NCBI GenBank assembly: GCA_963702565.1 | Contig: CAVPDE010000024.1 | Coordinates: 124,001-188,000 of the forward strand | DNA length: 64,000 nt | Direction: 5' to 3' | Origin: CAVPDE01 sp963702565 | GTDB taxonomy: Bacteria; Desulfobacterota; DSM-4660; Desulfatiglandales; HGW-15 | Shown: positions 17,113 to 26,214 of the stretch, piece after piece | Numbering within the stretch: position 1 is the stretch's first letter | Layout of the letters: each line of letters begins with the position of its first letter | Made by a program: the position numbers and the translations under genes | The notes under the pieces: generated by a model | What the model was told of the DNA's origin: nothing | The model's database searches: none | The model's input: the letters and a program-made list of their open reading frames with translations, nothing else

Positions 17113-17140
17113 AGACGGTCTGAGGGACTGACAATTCTTC

Positions 17141-18112
17141 TCAGGATTCCTCAGAGGAGGTTTCCAGGCTGGCTCTCAAAGCTTCAATGGCTTGACCGAT
17201 CACTCTTTCAGCCACGCTCGCCATGGTCTCCCTGGCCACCCTCTCGACCACATCCTGAACGACCTTGGTGATGATCTCCTCAAGCCTCTCCTCGGAGATT
17301 CCTGCCAGCGTTTCAACGGAAGGTTCCTCGACGGCGATCTCTTCTCGCACCGTTTCCTCCAGCACCTCTGGCACTACCGGCTGATCCAATCCCGCCCGTG
17401 CCGCGGGCGGCGATTCCTCCTCGATCAAGGGCTCTGTCACAGCCTGCGTTTCCTCGAAGGAATCTGCGATCGACTCGATATCCATCAAGGAGGGTTTTTC
17501 TTCTTCAAGTTGGACTTCCTCCACAGCCTCCGTTTCGGAAACGATCTCCAGAACTTCTTCCTCCTCCTTGGCCTCCTCTATCCCTTCAGCGGTCGCCTCC
17601 TGAAGAAGAGCTTCCAGGTCGGCGTCCGTGACCTCCTCGTCTTTTGCTTCTCGATCGCCTTCCTCGTCACTCGATAGATCAAACGTGATCTCCTCGTCCG
17701 ATGTCTCTTGCAGCAGGTGTTCCAGGTCCGCCTCGCTGATCTCGTCCTCTCCAACGGTCTGGGCCGCCCGGGTCGTTTCCACATCCATGTCCAGGGTCAA
17801 ATCCGAGAGATCCAGATCTGTTTCTTCTTCATCCTCTGGCAGGTTCTTCGCTGGCGCGGGAACTGCCGCCTCTTTGACAGCAGCGGGTCTGGCCGCTTTG
17901 GCTGGTTTGACCGCGGGCTTTTCCTTTATGCGGTTTTTGAGAGTCAGTTCCCTGGTCTTCTCCTCGTCCTGATCGGCTTCCACGAGTTCCACCAGTTCTA
18001 TCACCTCTTCTTCGGCTGAACCCTCATCACCAGCCAATTCTTCGAGGTCAAAGTTGAGCAGTTCGTCTTCCGTATCCAGCTGCTCTTTCTGCGATTGGGG
18101 CTTTTTTGCCAT
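17141..18112 (-). CDS. very acidic coiled protein of unknown function
   Basis: A 323-residue cytoplasmic protein, no signal peptide, dominated by Glu and Asp. After a short N-terminus comes a Lys/Ala/Pro patch (about residues 60-90), then acidic disordered sequence with two similar units, ISEADLEHLLQE and VTDADLEALLQE. The last 45 residues form a predicted amphipathic helix (EERLEEIITKVVQDVVERVA... ). This layout of an acidic disordered linker and a C-terminal helical oligomerisation region recalls PopZ-like scaffold proteins, but I see no clear homology. Neighbouring valS gives no functional clue. I do not assign a function. Confidence 0.7.
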   Translation of the reverse strand: MAKKPQSQKEQLDTEDELLNFDLEELAGDEGSAEEEVIELVELVEADQDEEKTRELTLKNRIKEKPAVKPAKAARPAAVKEAAVPAPAKNLPEDEEETDLDLSDLTLDMDVETTRAAQTVGEDEISEADLEHLLQETSDEEITFDLSSDEEGDREAKDEEVTDADLEALLQEATAEGIEEAKEEEEVLEIVSETEAVEEVQLEEEKPSLMDIESIADSFEETQAVTEPLIEEESPPAARAGLDQPVVPEVLEETVREEIAVEEPSVETLAGISEERLEEIITKVVQDVVERVARETMASVAERVIGQAIEALRASLETSSEES

Positions 18113-18257
18113 TGCAGGGCTCCACCTGTTGGAATTTGATTCTTTAATCTAACAAAATTTTACTATTGGTAACATAACTCCCTGTTTCTGTCAAGAATAT
18201 TTCCTATTGTCCTTAGCTTGAGATCAGTGTGAGTGAACGTGCTTAGCAATCAAAGGC

Positions 18258-18413
18258 GTCCCGTCCGTCGTCCACTGTCCGTCGTCCATTGGCAGTTGGC
18301 AGGTCGCCCTTCACAGTTGGCCGCTGCTATCAAGACCTCGGAGTAATGGAGAACTGGAGTGCTAGAGTGATGGTTTAAACCCAATACTCCATCACTCCGT
18401 CACTCCAACACTC
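18258..18413. repeat. two decayed word-repeat islands upstream of nuo
   Basis: 18258-18330 is made of CCGTCGTCCA and CAGTTGGC words. 18340-18413 is an inverted repeat of GGAGTGATGG words (left) and CCATCACTCC words (right) around GTTTAAAC. The rest of the 447-bp gap before nuoA holds only the promoter. Confidence 0.65.
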
Positions 18414-18446
18414 CCAAAAATTTTTTTGATTTCCGTCACATTCTGT

Positions 18447-18474
18447 TTGACAAGCCGGACGAAAAGGGTATATT
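18447..18474 (+). promoter_or_regulatory. sigma-70-type promoter of the nuo operon
   Basis: TTGACA at 18447-18452 is a perfect -35 box and TATATT at 18469-18474 follows after 16 bp. Transcription would begin near 18481, giving an untranslated leader of about 80 bases before nuoA. Confidence 0.75.
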
Positions 18475-18559
18475 TGCGCGTTCATAGTTTCACCTTCCAG
18501 TTTCAATATCGCAAAGAACGCCTCTAGCAGGAACAGTTGTATAATTAAGGATAGATCGA

Positions 18560-18922
18560 ATGGCGATCGCGGATTACATTCCGATCCTGGTCATGATGGT
18601 GCTGGCGGGTTTTCTGGTGGTCTTCTTCTGGCTTGCCTCCGAATTCCTGGGCCCCTACCAGAGAGGCGGCGTCACCAAGCAGATGCCTTTCGAATGCGGC
18701 CACCCTTCGGAGGGCTTCAGGCCCAAGCGCTTCGCCGTCAAGTTTTACGGTATCGCCGTTCTCTTCATCCTCTTCGACATTGAAGCGGTTTTCCTTTATC
18801 CCTGGGCGGTCGTGCTGAACGAGCTCAAGCTCTTTGCCCTCATCGAGATGATCATTTTCATCGCGATCCTTTTCGTCGCCCTGGGGTATGTCTGGGCCAA
18901 AGGCGGTCTGGAATGGGATTAG
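18560..18922 (+). CDS. nuoA: NADH-quinone oxidoreductase subunit A
   Basis: Membrane-arm subunit of respiratory complex I, near the quinone site. 120 residues with three transmembrane helices, and the loop motif PFECGHPSEG that is diagnostic for NuoA (Cys in the conserved ECG) followed by the FDIEAVFLYPW segment. AAGGAT precedes the ATG by seven bases. First of fourteen nuo genes in canonical order; it overlaps nuoB by 10 bp. Expression is expected from the promoter at 18447-18474. Confidence 0.97.
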   Translation: MAIADYIPILVMMVLAGFLVVFFWLASEFLGPYQRGGVTKQMPFECGHPSEGFRPKRFAVKFYGIAVLFILFDIEAVFLYPWAVVLNELKLFALIEMIIFIAILFVALGYVWAKGGLEWD

Positions 18923-19425
18923 AGACAAAACTCCAGAGCATCCCCGCGGTTGCCTCTAAGGTTGAGTTCTTCATCAACTGGGCGCGGAAGTGGTCGCTTT
19001 TCCAGTACCCCTTTGTCACGGCCTGCTGCGGCATGGAGTTCATGAGCACGGCCTGTTCCCATTACGACATTGCGCGGTTCGGTGCGGAATTCCCGCGTTT
19101 CACACCGCGCCAGGCGGATTTTCTGCTCGTGGTGGGGACCATTTCCCACAAGCAGGCCCCCATCCTTCGCCGCGTGTATGAGCAGATGTGCGCTCCCAAA
19201 TGGGTCGTGGCCTTCGGCGCCTGTGCGTGCACCGGCGGTTTCTACGACAATTACGCCACCGTGCAGGGAACAGACAAGGTCATCCCCGTGGACGTGTACA
19301 TCCCCGGATGCCCGCCCCGGCCGGAGATGGTCCTTGACGGACTGATGAAACTGCAGGATCTGATCCAGAAGGAAAAGCTCGACGAACACCTGCGGCACCC
19401 GAAATACAAGCCCTTGATGCCTTAA
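18913..19425 (+). CDS. nuoB: NADH-quinone oxidoreductase subunit B
   Basis: Holds the terminal [4Fe-4S] cluster N2 that passes electrons to quinone. The four ligands are visible: the CC pair in ACCGMEFMS, the Cys in GACACTGGF and the Cys in PGCPPRPE. 170 residues, a usual length. It is a peripheral-arm protein on the cytoplasmic side next to NuoD. The ATG lies within the end of nuoA, so the two are translationally coupled. Confidence 0.97.
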   Translation: MGLETKLQSIPAVASKVEFFINWARKWSLFQYPFVTACCGMEFMSTACSHYDIARFGAEFPRFTPRQADFLLVVGTISHKQAPILRRVYEQMCAPKWVVAFGACACTGGFYDNYATVQGTDKVIPVDVYIPGCPPRPEMVLDGLMKLQDLIQKEKLDEHLRHPKYKPLMP

Positions 19426-19444
19426 GGCGGTTAAAGACCAGGAA

Positions 19445-20002
19445 ATGAGCATCGAAGCAGTCGAAAAAATCAAAGCGAGATTCCCCGAGGCTGTAGAAGA
19501 GCTGCACGGCCAGGCCGGAGACGACACGGTTCGCGTCCAGCGCGATTCCTGGTTCACCGTCCTCGAGTTCGTGCGCAAGGCTCTGGGCTTTGATCTTTTC
19601 GTGGATCTCACTGCAGTGGATTACCTCGCCAGGGAAGAGGGCTTGCCCCGGTTTGAAGTCGTCGTCCACCTCCGGAACATGACCACAGGCAAGCGGATCA
19701 GGGTCAAGTCGCGAGTGCCGGAATCTGATCCTTCTATCCAGAGTTTGAGCCCGATCTGGAAAGGGGCGAACTGGTTCGAGCGGGAGTGCCACGAAATGTA
19801 CGGCATCCTATTTAAGGATAGCCCGGATCTTCGCCATCTTCTGCTCTACGACGAGTTCGAGGGCCATCCGCTGCGAAAGGACTACCCCATTGACAAACGC
19901 CAGCCGCGCATCCCTCTCCTCTCCTCGGAGGAGCGGAGATTCAGCAGGCCGGCGGATGAAACCCCCCACGGGCATGGGCCGGGATTTCAGGAAAAACCAT
20001 AG
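19445..20002 (+). CDS. nuoC: NADH-quinone oxidoreductase subunit C
   Basis: Peripheral-arm subunit (30-kDa type) that packs against NuoD and helps position the quinone-binding region. The signature ERECHEMYGI with FEGHPLRKDYP is present near residues 115 and 140. 185 residues. NuoC and NuoD are separate genes here, unlike the fused form of E. coli. AGGAA precedes the ATG. Confidence 0.96.
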   Translation: MSIEAVEKIKARFPEAVEELHGQAGDDTVRVQRDSWFTVLEFVRKALGFDLFVDLTAVDYLAREEGLPRFEVVVHLRNMTTGKRIRVKSRVPESDPSIQSLSPIWKGANWFERECHEMYGILFKDSPDLRHLLLYDEFEGHPLRKDYPIDKRQPRIPLLSSEERRFSRPADETPHGHGPGFQEKP

Positions 20003-20014
20003 GGAAGAGATCGC

Positions 20015-21208
20015 ATGACCGTTGACAGCAGCAAAGACCTCCACACCGATTACATCGAAGTCATGATGGGCCCTTCCCATCCGGCCATGCACGGCATTAC
20101 CCAGATCAAGCTGTTCCTGGACGGAGAGACCATCATCTCGGCAGACGTGGAACCCGGGTACCTCCACCGCGGTTTCGAGAAGGAGTGCGAGGACCACCGC
20201 TGGAACCAGATCGTTCCTTACACGGACCGGCTCAACTACGTCTCTCCCCTGATCAACAATGTGGCCTATGTCATGGCCGTTGAAAAACTCTGCGGCATCA
20301 AACCCACGCCCCGGTGTGACTACCTGCGGGTCATCCTTTCCGAGATGAACCGCCTCACCGACCATCTGACCTGCGTCGGCGCTGCGGTCATGGAGCTGGG
20401 CGCCTTCAGCGGCTTCCTCTACTTTGTCAAGGCCAGAGAGCTTTATTACGACCTGATGGAGAGCGTGACCGGCGCAAGAGTCACGTATTCGTGGACCCGG
20501 GTCGGCGGCATGCGGTGGGACATCCCTGAAGGGTTTGAAGCCCAGTCCTACGCGGCGATCAAGGAAACCCGCCGGATTCTAAAGGAGATCGACGGCCTCT
20601 TCACCAAGAACCGCCTCTTTCTCGACCGCGTGGTGGACGTTGGAGTGATCAGCCGGGAAGACGCCATCAGCTACGGCATCACTGGCCCCTTCCTCCGCTC
20701 CACAGGCGTGGCTTATGATGTTCGCAAGGCCCACCCCTACGCCGCCTACAGCGAGGTCGAGTTTGAAATCCCGGTGGGCGAAAACGGCGACTGTTTTGAC
20801 CGGTACATGGTGCGGATGGCCGAGATGGAGCAGAGCATGCGCATCATCGAGCAGGCCCTCGGCAAGCTGCCCAAAGGCCCGGTGAACGTGGAAGACCCAC
20901 GCTTCATCTTTCCGCCCAAGCAGGCGGTCTACACGACCATTGAAGGCATGATCAACCACTTCAGGTTGGTTTATGACGACGTGCACCCGCCCAAGGGCGA
21001 GGCTTACGGGTATGCGGAAGGCGGAAATGGCGAAGTGGGTTTTTATGTGGTCTCGGACGGCGGCAACAAGCCGGTGAAATGTCGTGTGCGGCCTCCCTGT
21101 TTTACGATCGTGGCCGCTATGGGCAAAATCCTGGAAGGCCACATGGTGGCGGACATTGTCCCCATCTACGGTTCCGTGAACATGATCGGCGGGGAGATGG
21201 ATCGATAA
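20015..21208 (+). CDS. nuoD: NADH-quinone oxidoreductase subunit D
   Basis: 49-kDa-type subunit that forms the quinone cavity with NuoB and is related to the large subunit of NiFe hydrogenase without its metal ligands. MGPSHPAMHG near residue 12, the EPGYLHRGFEK helix and the C-terminal IGGEMDR end are all typical. 397 residues, full length. Ends one base before nuoE. Confidence 0.97.
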   Translation: MTVDSSKDLHTDYIEVMMGPSHPAMHGITQIKLFLDGETIISADVEPGYLHRGFEKECEDHRWNQIVPYTDRLNYVSPLINNVAYVMAVEKLCGIKPTPRCDYLRVILSEMNRLTDHLTCVGAAVMELGAFSGFLYFVKARELYYDLMESVTGARVTYSWTRVGGMRWDIPEGFEAQSYAAIKETRRILKEIDGLFTKNRLFLDRVVDVGVISREDAISYGITGPFLRSTGVAYDVRKAHPYAAYSEVEFEIPVGENGDCFDRYMVRMAEMEQSMRIIEQALGKLPKGPVNVEDPRFIFPPKQAVYTTIEGMINHFRLVYDDVHPPKGEAYGYAEGGNGEVGFYVVSDGGNKPVKCRVRPPCFTIVAAMGKILEGHMVADIVPIYGSVNMIGGEMDR

Positions 21209-21209
21209 C

Positions 21210-21683
21210 ATGAGTCTTGAATTCTCAGCCACAGCCAAGCAGGAACTGGACCGCATCTTCGGCCGGTACACGACCAAGCAAGCGGCCTTGCTGCCTGCGC
21301 TCTACCTGGCCCAGCGGGAATTCGGGTATGTCAGCCCGGAAGCCATGGAGTACGTGGCAGGAATCGTGGGCGTGAGCCCGACCCGTGTCTATGAAGTGGC
21401 AACCTTTTACACGATGTACAACAAGCAGCCGGTTGGGAAGTACTTCATCCAGGTCTGCACCAATATCTCCTGTGCGCTTCGGGGAGGCATGGATCTCTTC
21501 GCGTACCTCTCCAAGAAGTTGGGCATTGCCGAAGGCCAGACCACCAAGGACGGCCGCTACACGCTGGTGAAGGTGGAGTGCCTGGGCGCCTGCGGCAACG
21601 CGCCCATGATGCAGGTCAACGACGACTATTATGAAGATCTCACGCCGGCCAAGGTGGACGAGATCTTGAAGAGCATGACGTAA
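21210..21683 (+). CDS. nuoE: NADH-quinone oxidoreductase subunit E
   Basis: 24-kDa-type flavoprotein partner with [2Fe-2S] cluster N1a. Ligands are seen as CTNISC (C-x4-C) and CLGACG (C-x3-C). The N-terminal helical part LPALYLAQREFGYVS is conserved. 157 residues. It sits with NuoF in the NADH-oxidising tip and its presence, with NuoF and NuoG, indicates an NADH-dependent complex rather than the 11-subunit form. Confidence 0.97.
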   Translation: MSLEFSATAKQELDRIFGRYTTKQAALLPALYLAQREFGYVSPEAMEYVAGIVGVSPTRVYEVATFYTMYNKQPVGKYFIQVCTNISCALRGGMDLFAYLSKKLGIAEGQTTKDGRYTLVKVECLGACGNAPMMQVNDDYYEDLTPAKVDEILKSMT

Positions 21684-21711
21684 CGCTCGAATCCGGTGTG
21701 ACTGAACGACC

Positions 21712-23010
21712 ATGGCAAACGACGATTACAAAATCCTGAGCCGAAACTGGGGAAAACCTGATTCCCACAAGCTGGAGACCTACCTTCAGTCCGGCGGATA
21801 CGAGGCGGCCAAGAAGGCCATGGCCATGGAGCCCCAAACCGTGGCGCAAACCGTGCTCGATGCAGGCTTGCGCGGCAGGGGCGGTGCGGGATTCCCCACG
21901 GGCCGGAAGTGGCTCTTCATGCCCAAGGACGACCGGCCCAGATACCTCTGCGTGAACGCCGATGAAGGAGAGCCCGGCACCTTCAAGGACCGGGACATCA
22001 TGCGCTACGATCCCCACATGCTCCTCGAGGGGATCCTCATCGCGTGCTGGGCCATGCAGGCTCACACCTCCTACATTTACGTCCGGGGAGAGTTTACCGA
22101 GCCGCAGCGACGGCTGGAAGCCGCGATCGAAGAAGCCTACGCCAAAGGCCTCCTGGGGAACCGTAGCCTTGGAACCGATTTCCGCCTCGACGTACACGTT
22201 CACTCGGGCGCAGGCGCTTATGTGTGCGGAGAGGAAACAGCCCTCATCAACAGCATTGAAGGGAAAAAAGGACAGCCGAGAATCCGGCCGCCCTTCCCGC
22301 CCCAGCGCGGCGTCTTTGACATGCCCACCACGGTGAACAACGTGGAGAGCATTGCCTCGACTCCCTACATCATCGCCAACGGCCCTGAGGCTTACCGGAA
22401 GTTCGGAACAGAGAAAAGCCCGGGCACCAAGCTCTTCTGCGTTTCCGGCCATGTGAACAAGCCCCAGGTGATTGAACTGCCTCTGGGCGTGCCCCTCATG
22501 GAGCTCATCGACAATCATTGCGGAGGCATGCTGAAAGGCATGAAACTCAAGGCCGTGATCCCGGGCGGCAGTTCCACGCCGGTTCTGACCGCAGCGGAAT
22601 GCCAGAAGGTGACCCTAGATTACGAGGCCCTGGCTGCTGCGGGGTCCATGCTCGGAAGCGGTGCCGTGATTGTGATGGCGGAAGGGACCTGCATGGTGAC
22701 CACCCTTCACGTGCTCACCCACTTTTACGCCCATGAGTCCTGCGGCCAGTGCACCCCCTGCAGAGAGGGGACAGGCTGGATGGCCCAGATCACAGGCCGC
22801 ATCGTGAAGGGAAAAGGCAAGATCGAGGACCTGGACCTGCTCCTTTCCCTGGCCAACGGGATGTTCGGCCGCACCATCTGCCCTCTGGCCGATGCGGCGG
22901 TAGGGCCGGTGAGCAGTTTTATCGGAAAATTCCGACAGGAGTTCGAAGACTATATCCGGACACAAAAAGGACCGAAGGAAAAACCTTACCCGGTCAAGTG
23001 GACGTCTTAA
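21712..23010 (+). CDS. nuoF: NADH-quinone oxidoreductase subunit F
   Basis: 51-kDa-type subunit that binds NADH and FMN. GRGGAGFPTGRKW (about residues 54-66) is the FMN/NADH loop, GAGAYVCGEETALI is the flavin site, and ESCGQCTPCREG with a later TICPLAD Cys binds cluster N3. 432 residues, full length. The reaction is hydride transfer from NADH to FMN followed by single-electron transfer into the Fe-S chain. Confidence 0.97.
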   Translation: MANDDYKILSRNWGKPDSHKLETYLQSGGYEAAKKAMAMEPQTVAQTVLDAGLRGRGGAGFPTGRKWLFMPKDDRPRYLCVNADEGEPGTFKDRDIMRYDPHMLLEGILIACWAMQAHTSYIYVRGEFTEPQRRLEAAIEEAYAKGLLGNRSLGTDFRLDVHVHSGAGAYVCGEETALINSIEGKKGQPRIRPPFPPQRGVFDMPTTVNNVESIASTPYIIANGPEAYRKFGTEKSPGTKLFCVSGHVNKPQVIELPLGVPLMELIDNHCGGMLKGMKLKAVIPGGSSTPVLTAAECQKVTLDYEALAAAGSMLGSGAVIVMAEGTCMVTTLHVLTHFYAHESCGQCTPCREGTGWMAQITGRIVKGKGKIEDLDLLLSLANGMFGRTICPLADAAVGPVSSFIGKFRQEFEDYIRTQKGPKEKPYPVKWTS

Positions 23011-23031
23011 GAGAAGAAGTCGAATCAACCT

Positions 23032-24444
23032 ATGCCGAAAATCAAGATCAACGGTCGCGAATTGGAGGTTGCAGAGGGGATCACGATCCTGGAAGCCGCC
23101 CTTTCAAACGGCATCTACATCCCCCACTTCTGCTACCATCCTCACCTTGCCATAAGCGGGAACTGCCGCATGTGCCTGGTCGATGTGAAGCCGGGCCCGC
23201 CCAAGCTCTCTATTTCGTGCGCCACGACCGTCGCCGAAGGCATGGAGATCGAAACGGAAAACGAGAAGGTGCGGGCCGCCAGGGCTGCGGTCATGGAATT
23301 CATTCTCAAGAACCATCCCCTGGACTGCCCCATTTGCGATCAGGCCGGCGAGTGCGTGCTCCACGAGTACTACATGAAGTACGACCTCATGCCTTCCCGC
23401 CTTTTATCGCCGGAAGACAAGGTCAAGAAGCAGAAGCGCCGGCGACTCGGCAAGCACGTGGTGCTGGACTCCGAGCGCTGCATCCTGTGCACGCGGTGCA
23501 TCCGTTTCGTGCGCAACGTTTCCGGCGACGAAAGCCTTGCCATGGTCAAGCGTTCGGACAAAATGGAGATCACCACCTTCCCGGGCAAGACCGTGGACAA
23601 CCCCTACAGCCTCTGCCTCACGGATGTTTGCCCTGTGGGCGCCTGGACCAGTGCGGATTTTCGGTTCAAACAGAGGGTCTGGTTCCTGCAGCCCTCGGCT
23701 TCCATTTGCCCCCACTGCAGCAGGGGCTGCAACATCTGGATCGATCACAGGAGTGAAGAAGCGTTTCGCATTCGACCGCGGGTGAATGTTCAGGTCAACG
23801 AGGCCTGGGCCTGCGACGAGGGAAGACTCAACTATCATCTCATCAACGACGATCGCCTGACCGTGCCCAGGGTCAGCAACGGAAGCGGCCAAAAGGAAGC
23901 TTCATGGAAAGAGGCGCTCAAGGCTGCCGGGGAGTTGATGGCAGAAGCAGGAGAGAATCTCTCTGTCATCGTTTCCGCAAGCCTGTCCCTTGAAGAAGGA
24001 AAAGCCCTTCTCTCACTTCAGGAAATTCTGGGCGCCAAGGTGATGCTCAACACAGGGACACCCGGGTGGGAAGACAACCTTCTGCGCCAGAGCGACAGAA
24101 ACGCAAACACCAAGGGCCTCACAGACCTCGGGATAGCGGAACCCCTGGACACGGGGATCGATGAATCGGCAGTTGTCGTTCTTTTCGAGACCCTCGGCTC
24201 TGCGCCCCTTCCTGAGGGATTGCCTGCGCCGGCCGTCGTCATCTCCCCTTCTGTGACGCCCGCCGTGAAGGCGGCCAAGGTCGCGCTTCCCGCAGCCTCC
24301 TATGCGGAGACGGCTGGAACGGTCGTGAATTCTATGGGTCTCTCGCAAAGCTATGCGCCAGCCTTGAAACCCAAAGGCCAGGCCCTGAGCCATTCTGAGA
24401 TCATCGGGAAGCTGGCTGCAGCCGTGCAGAAGGCGAGCGAGTGA
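23032..24444 (+). CDS. nuoG: NADH-quinone oxidoreductase subunit G, short form
   Basis: 75-kDa-type iron-sulfur subunit. Ligands are visible for [2Fe-2S] N1b (C34, C45, C48, C63), N5 (H95, C99, C102, C108) and N4 (C150, C153, C156, C200). A further CxxCxxxCx27C set (C226, C229, C233, C261) fits cluster N7, known only in some bacterial lineages. After that the usual 400-500-residue molybdopterin-oxidoreductase-like domain is shrunk to about 200 weakly conserved residues, for a total of 470 instead of 700-900. The reading frame is intact, so this is a natural short form rather than a break. Confidence 0.94.
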   Translation: MPKIKINGRELEVAEGITILEAALSNGIYIPHFCYHPHLAISGNCRMCLVDVKPGPPKLSISCATTVAEGMEIETENEKVRAARAAVMEFILKNHPLDCPICDQAGECVLHEYYMKYDLMPSRLLSPEDKVKKQKRRRLGKHVVLDSERCILCTRCIRFVRNVSGDESLAMVKRSDKMEITTFPGKTVDNPYSLCLTDVCPVGAWTSADFRFKQRVWFLQPSASICPHCSRGCNIWIDHRSEEAFRIRPRVNVQVNEAWACDEGRLNYHLINDDRLTVPRVSNGSGQKEASWKEALKAAGELMAEAGENLSVIVSASLSLEEGKALLSLQEILGAKVMLNTGTPGWEDNLLRQSDRNANTKGLTDLGIAEPLDTGIDESAVVVLFETLGSAPLPEGLPAPAVVISPSVTPAVKAAKVALPAASYAETAGTVVNSMGLSQSYAPALKPKGQALSHSEIIGKLAAAVQKASE

Positions 24445-24462
24445 GGATTTGAGGAACAGAGG

Positions 24463-25689
24463 ATGACGCTCGACATACTCTTTCAAATGGTCGTATCCGC
24501 AATCTGGGCAATCGCGATTTTCGCGGGCGTGGCCAACCTGGCCGGTCTCTGCACCTGGGTTGAGCGGAAGCTGTCCTCCATGATCCAGGACCGGATCGGC
24601 CCCAACCGGGCCAATGTGCGCCTCTTCGGCACCAACATCACGCTGATCGGTCTGCTCCACCCCATTGCAGACGCAGTGAAGATGTTCATGAAGGAAGATT
24701 TTGTCCCGGCAGGAGCCAACAGGGTGCTCCACACCCTGGCTCCCATGATCTGCCTTTTCATTCCCTTCGTGGTCTTCTGCGTTCTGCCCTTTGTGGGTCC
24801 TCTCCACATCCAGTGGAAAGATATTCCCGCCGACAGCCTCTGGCTGATCGGTTCCCTGTTCCCCGGCGATGCCCTTCACCTTTCCGACTACACGCTCTAC
24901 TTCATCGTCGCGGACCTGGACATGGGCATGCTCTTTGTCTTCGGCATCGCGAGCCTCGGCGTTTACGGGGTCCTTCTCGCAGGCTACTCTTCGAACAACA
25001 AGTTCAGTTTCCTGGGAGCCCTCCGGGCCGCCAACCAGATGATCGGCTATGAAGTCGCCCTGGGCCTTACGGCCGTAGGGGTCTTCATGGTCTATGGAAG
25101 CCTCTCCCTCAACACCATCGTGGAGCAGCAGGGGAAACTCCTCTGGGGAATCATCCCCCTGTGGGGCATCTTCACCCAGTTTCCCGCTTTCCTGCTCTTT
25201 TTGGCCTGCGGCATGGCGGAGATCAAGAAAATCCCCTTTGACCTGCCCGAGGGAGAAAGCGAGATCATTGCAGGCTATTTCCTGGAGTATTCTAGCCTCA
25301 AGTTCACCATGTTCCTTTTCGCCGAATACGTGGAGATGATCCTGCTCTCCGCCATCCTCACCGTTCTCTTTTTCGGAGGCTGGCAGATTCCCTGGATCGA
25401 CGGACAAGGCTATCACTTCTGGCAGTGGGCCGGGCCGTGGGCCGGCACGTGGCTGGCTCAGAACCTCGGTCTCAATGTTCTGAGAATCCTGATCGCCCTG
25501 CTCCAGGGCGCGAAATTCACCGTGTTCCTCTGTGTGTGGATCTACCTCCTGTTCATGATCCGGTGGACCTATCCCAGGGTGCGGTACGATCAACTGATGA
25601 AGATGGGGTGGAAGATGATCCTGCCTCTGGCTCTTCTGAATATCATTGCTACAGGTGCGGTTCTGGCCGTGTTGCGGGGGTGGATCTGA
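24463..25689 (+). CDS. nuoH: NADH-quinone oxidoreductase subunit H
   Basis: Membrane subunit with about eight to nine helices that links the quinone channel with the proton-pumping arm. ERKLSSMIQDRIGPNRAN near residue 35 and IPFDLPEGESEIIAGY near residue 258 are the conserved NuoH quinone-site loops. At 408 residues it is rather longer than the usual 330-350, the extra length lying mainly in the loop around residues 110-140 and near residue 305. Its stop codon shares one base with the nuoI start. Confidence 0.96.
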   Translation: MTLDILFQMVVSAIWAIAIFAGVANLAGLCTWVERKLSSMIQDRIGPNRANVRLFGTNITLIGLLHPIADAVKMFMKEDFVPAGANRVLHTLAPMICLFIPFVVFCVLPFVGPLHIQWKDIPADSLWLIGSLFPGDALHLSDYTLYFIVADLDMGMLFVFGIASLGVYGVLLAGYSSNNKFSFLGALRAANQMIGYEVALGLTAVGVFMVYGSLSLNTIVEQQGKLLWGIIPLWGIFTQFPAFLLFLACGMAEIKKIPFDLPEGESEIIAGYFLEYSSLKFTMFLFAEYVEMILLSAILTVLFFGGWQIPWIDGQGYHFWQWAGPWAGTWLAQNLGLNVLRILIALLQGAKFTVFLCVWIYLLFMIRWTYPRVRYDQLMKMGWKMILPLALLNIIATGAVLAVLRGWI

Positions 25690-26213
25690 TGGGCAAAAAA
25701 CCTAGAAAATACACCCCGTGGGAAAGAATCTATTACCCGGAAGTCGGTCGCGGGATGGGGATTACTTCCCGGCATTTCTGGGCCAACCTTCTTGGCTTTA
25801 TTCCCGGGATCGGCTGGATGATCCGAAAAACTCCCGGCCTGAACACTTTTCTCAAACAGGAAGTGGTCACCTTCCAGTGGCCCGAGCAGAAACGGCCTAT
25901 CTCCGAGCGCTGGCGGGGACGCCACCGCCTGAACAAGAGAGAAGACGGCCACGAAAAGTGTGTGGCCTGCATGTGTTGCGCCACGATCTGCCCTTCGGAG
26001 TGCATCCACATCGTGGCAGCAGAGAGCGACGACCCGGCCGTGGAAAAATACCCGGCCGTCTTTGAAATAGACCTTTTCCGATGCGTTTTCTGCGGAATGT
26101 GCGTGGAGGCCTGTCCGTGCAACGCGATTCTCATGGACACCCAGGACATGATCCTGTGCAAAACCACCCCCAACGATTTAGTGATGACCAAGAAACAGCT
26201 CCTGGACTGGTAA
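25689..26213 (+). CDS. nuoI: NADH-quinone oxidoreductase subunit I
   Basis: Ferredoxin-like subunit with two [4Fe-4S] clusters (N6a, N6b) that hand electrons to NuoB. Motifs CVACMCCATICP and CVFCGMCVEACP are both complete. The protein is 174 residues if started at the ATG that overlaps the nuoH stop by one base; an open frame further upstream runs inside nuoH and is not used. Position between nuoH and nuoJ is canonical. Confidence 0.96.
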   Translation: MGKKPRKYTPWERIYYPEVGRGMGITSRHFWANLLGFIPGIGWMIRKTPGLNTFLKQEVVTFQWPEQKRPISERWRGRHRLNKREDGHEKCVACMCCATICPSECIHIVAAESDDPAVEKYPAVFEIDLFRCVFCGMCVEACPCNAILMDTQDMILCKTTPNDLVMTKKQLLDW

Positions 26214-26214
26214 G

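Noticed and set aside
16911..17130. T-box or other riboswitch upstream of valS
   Set aside because: No T-box core sequence or other recognised aptamer motif is visible; only the terminator hairpin is supported.
18258..18413. CRISPR-like array
   Set aside because: Words are too short, imperfect and not separated by unique spacers of constant length; no cas gene is present.
24013..25593. Long antisense frame opposite nuoG and nuoH
   Set aside because: Composition mirrors the nuo genes on the other strand (His/Glu/Gly-rich), with no domain or ribosome site.
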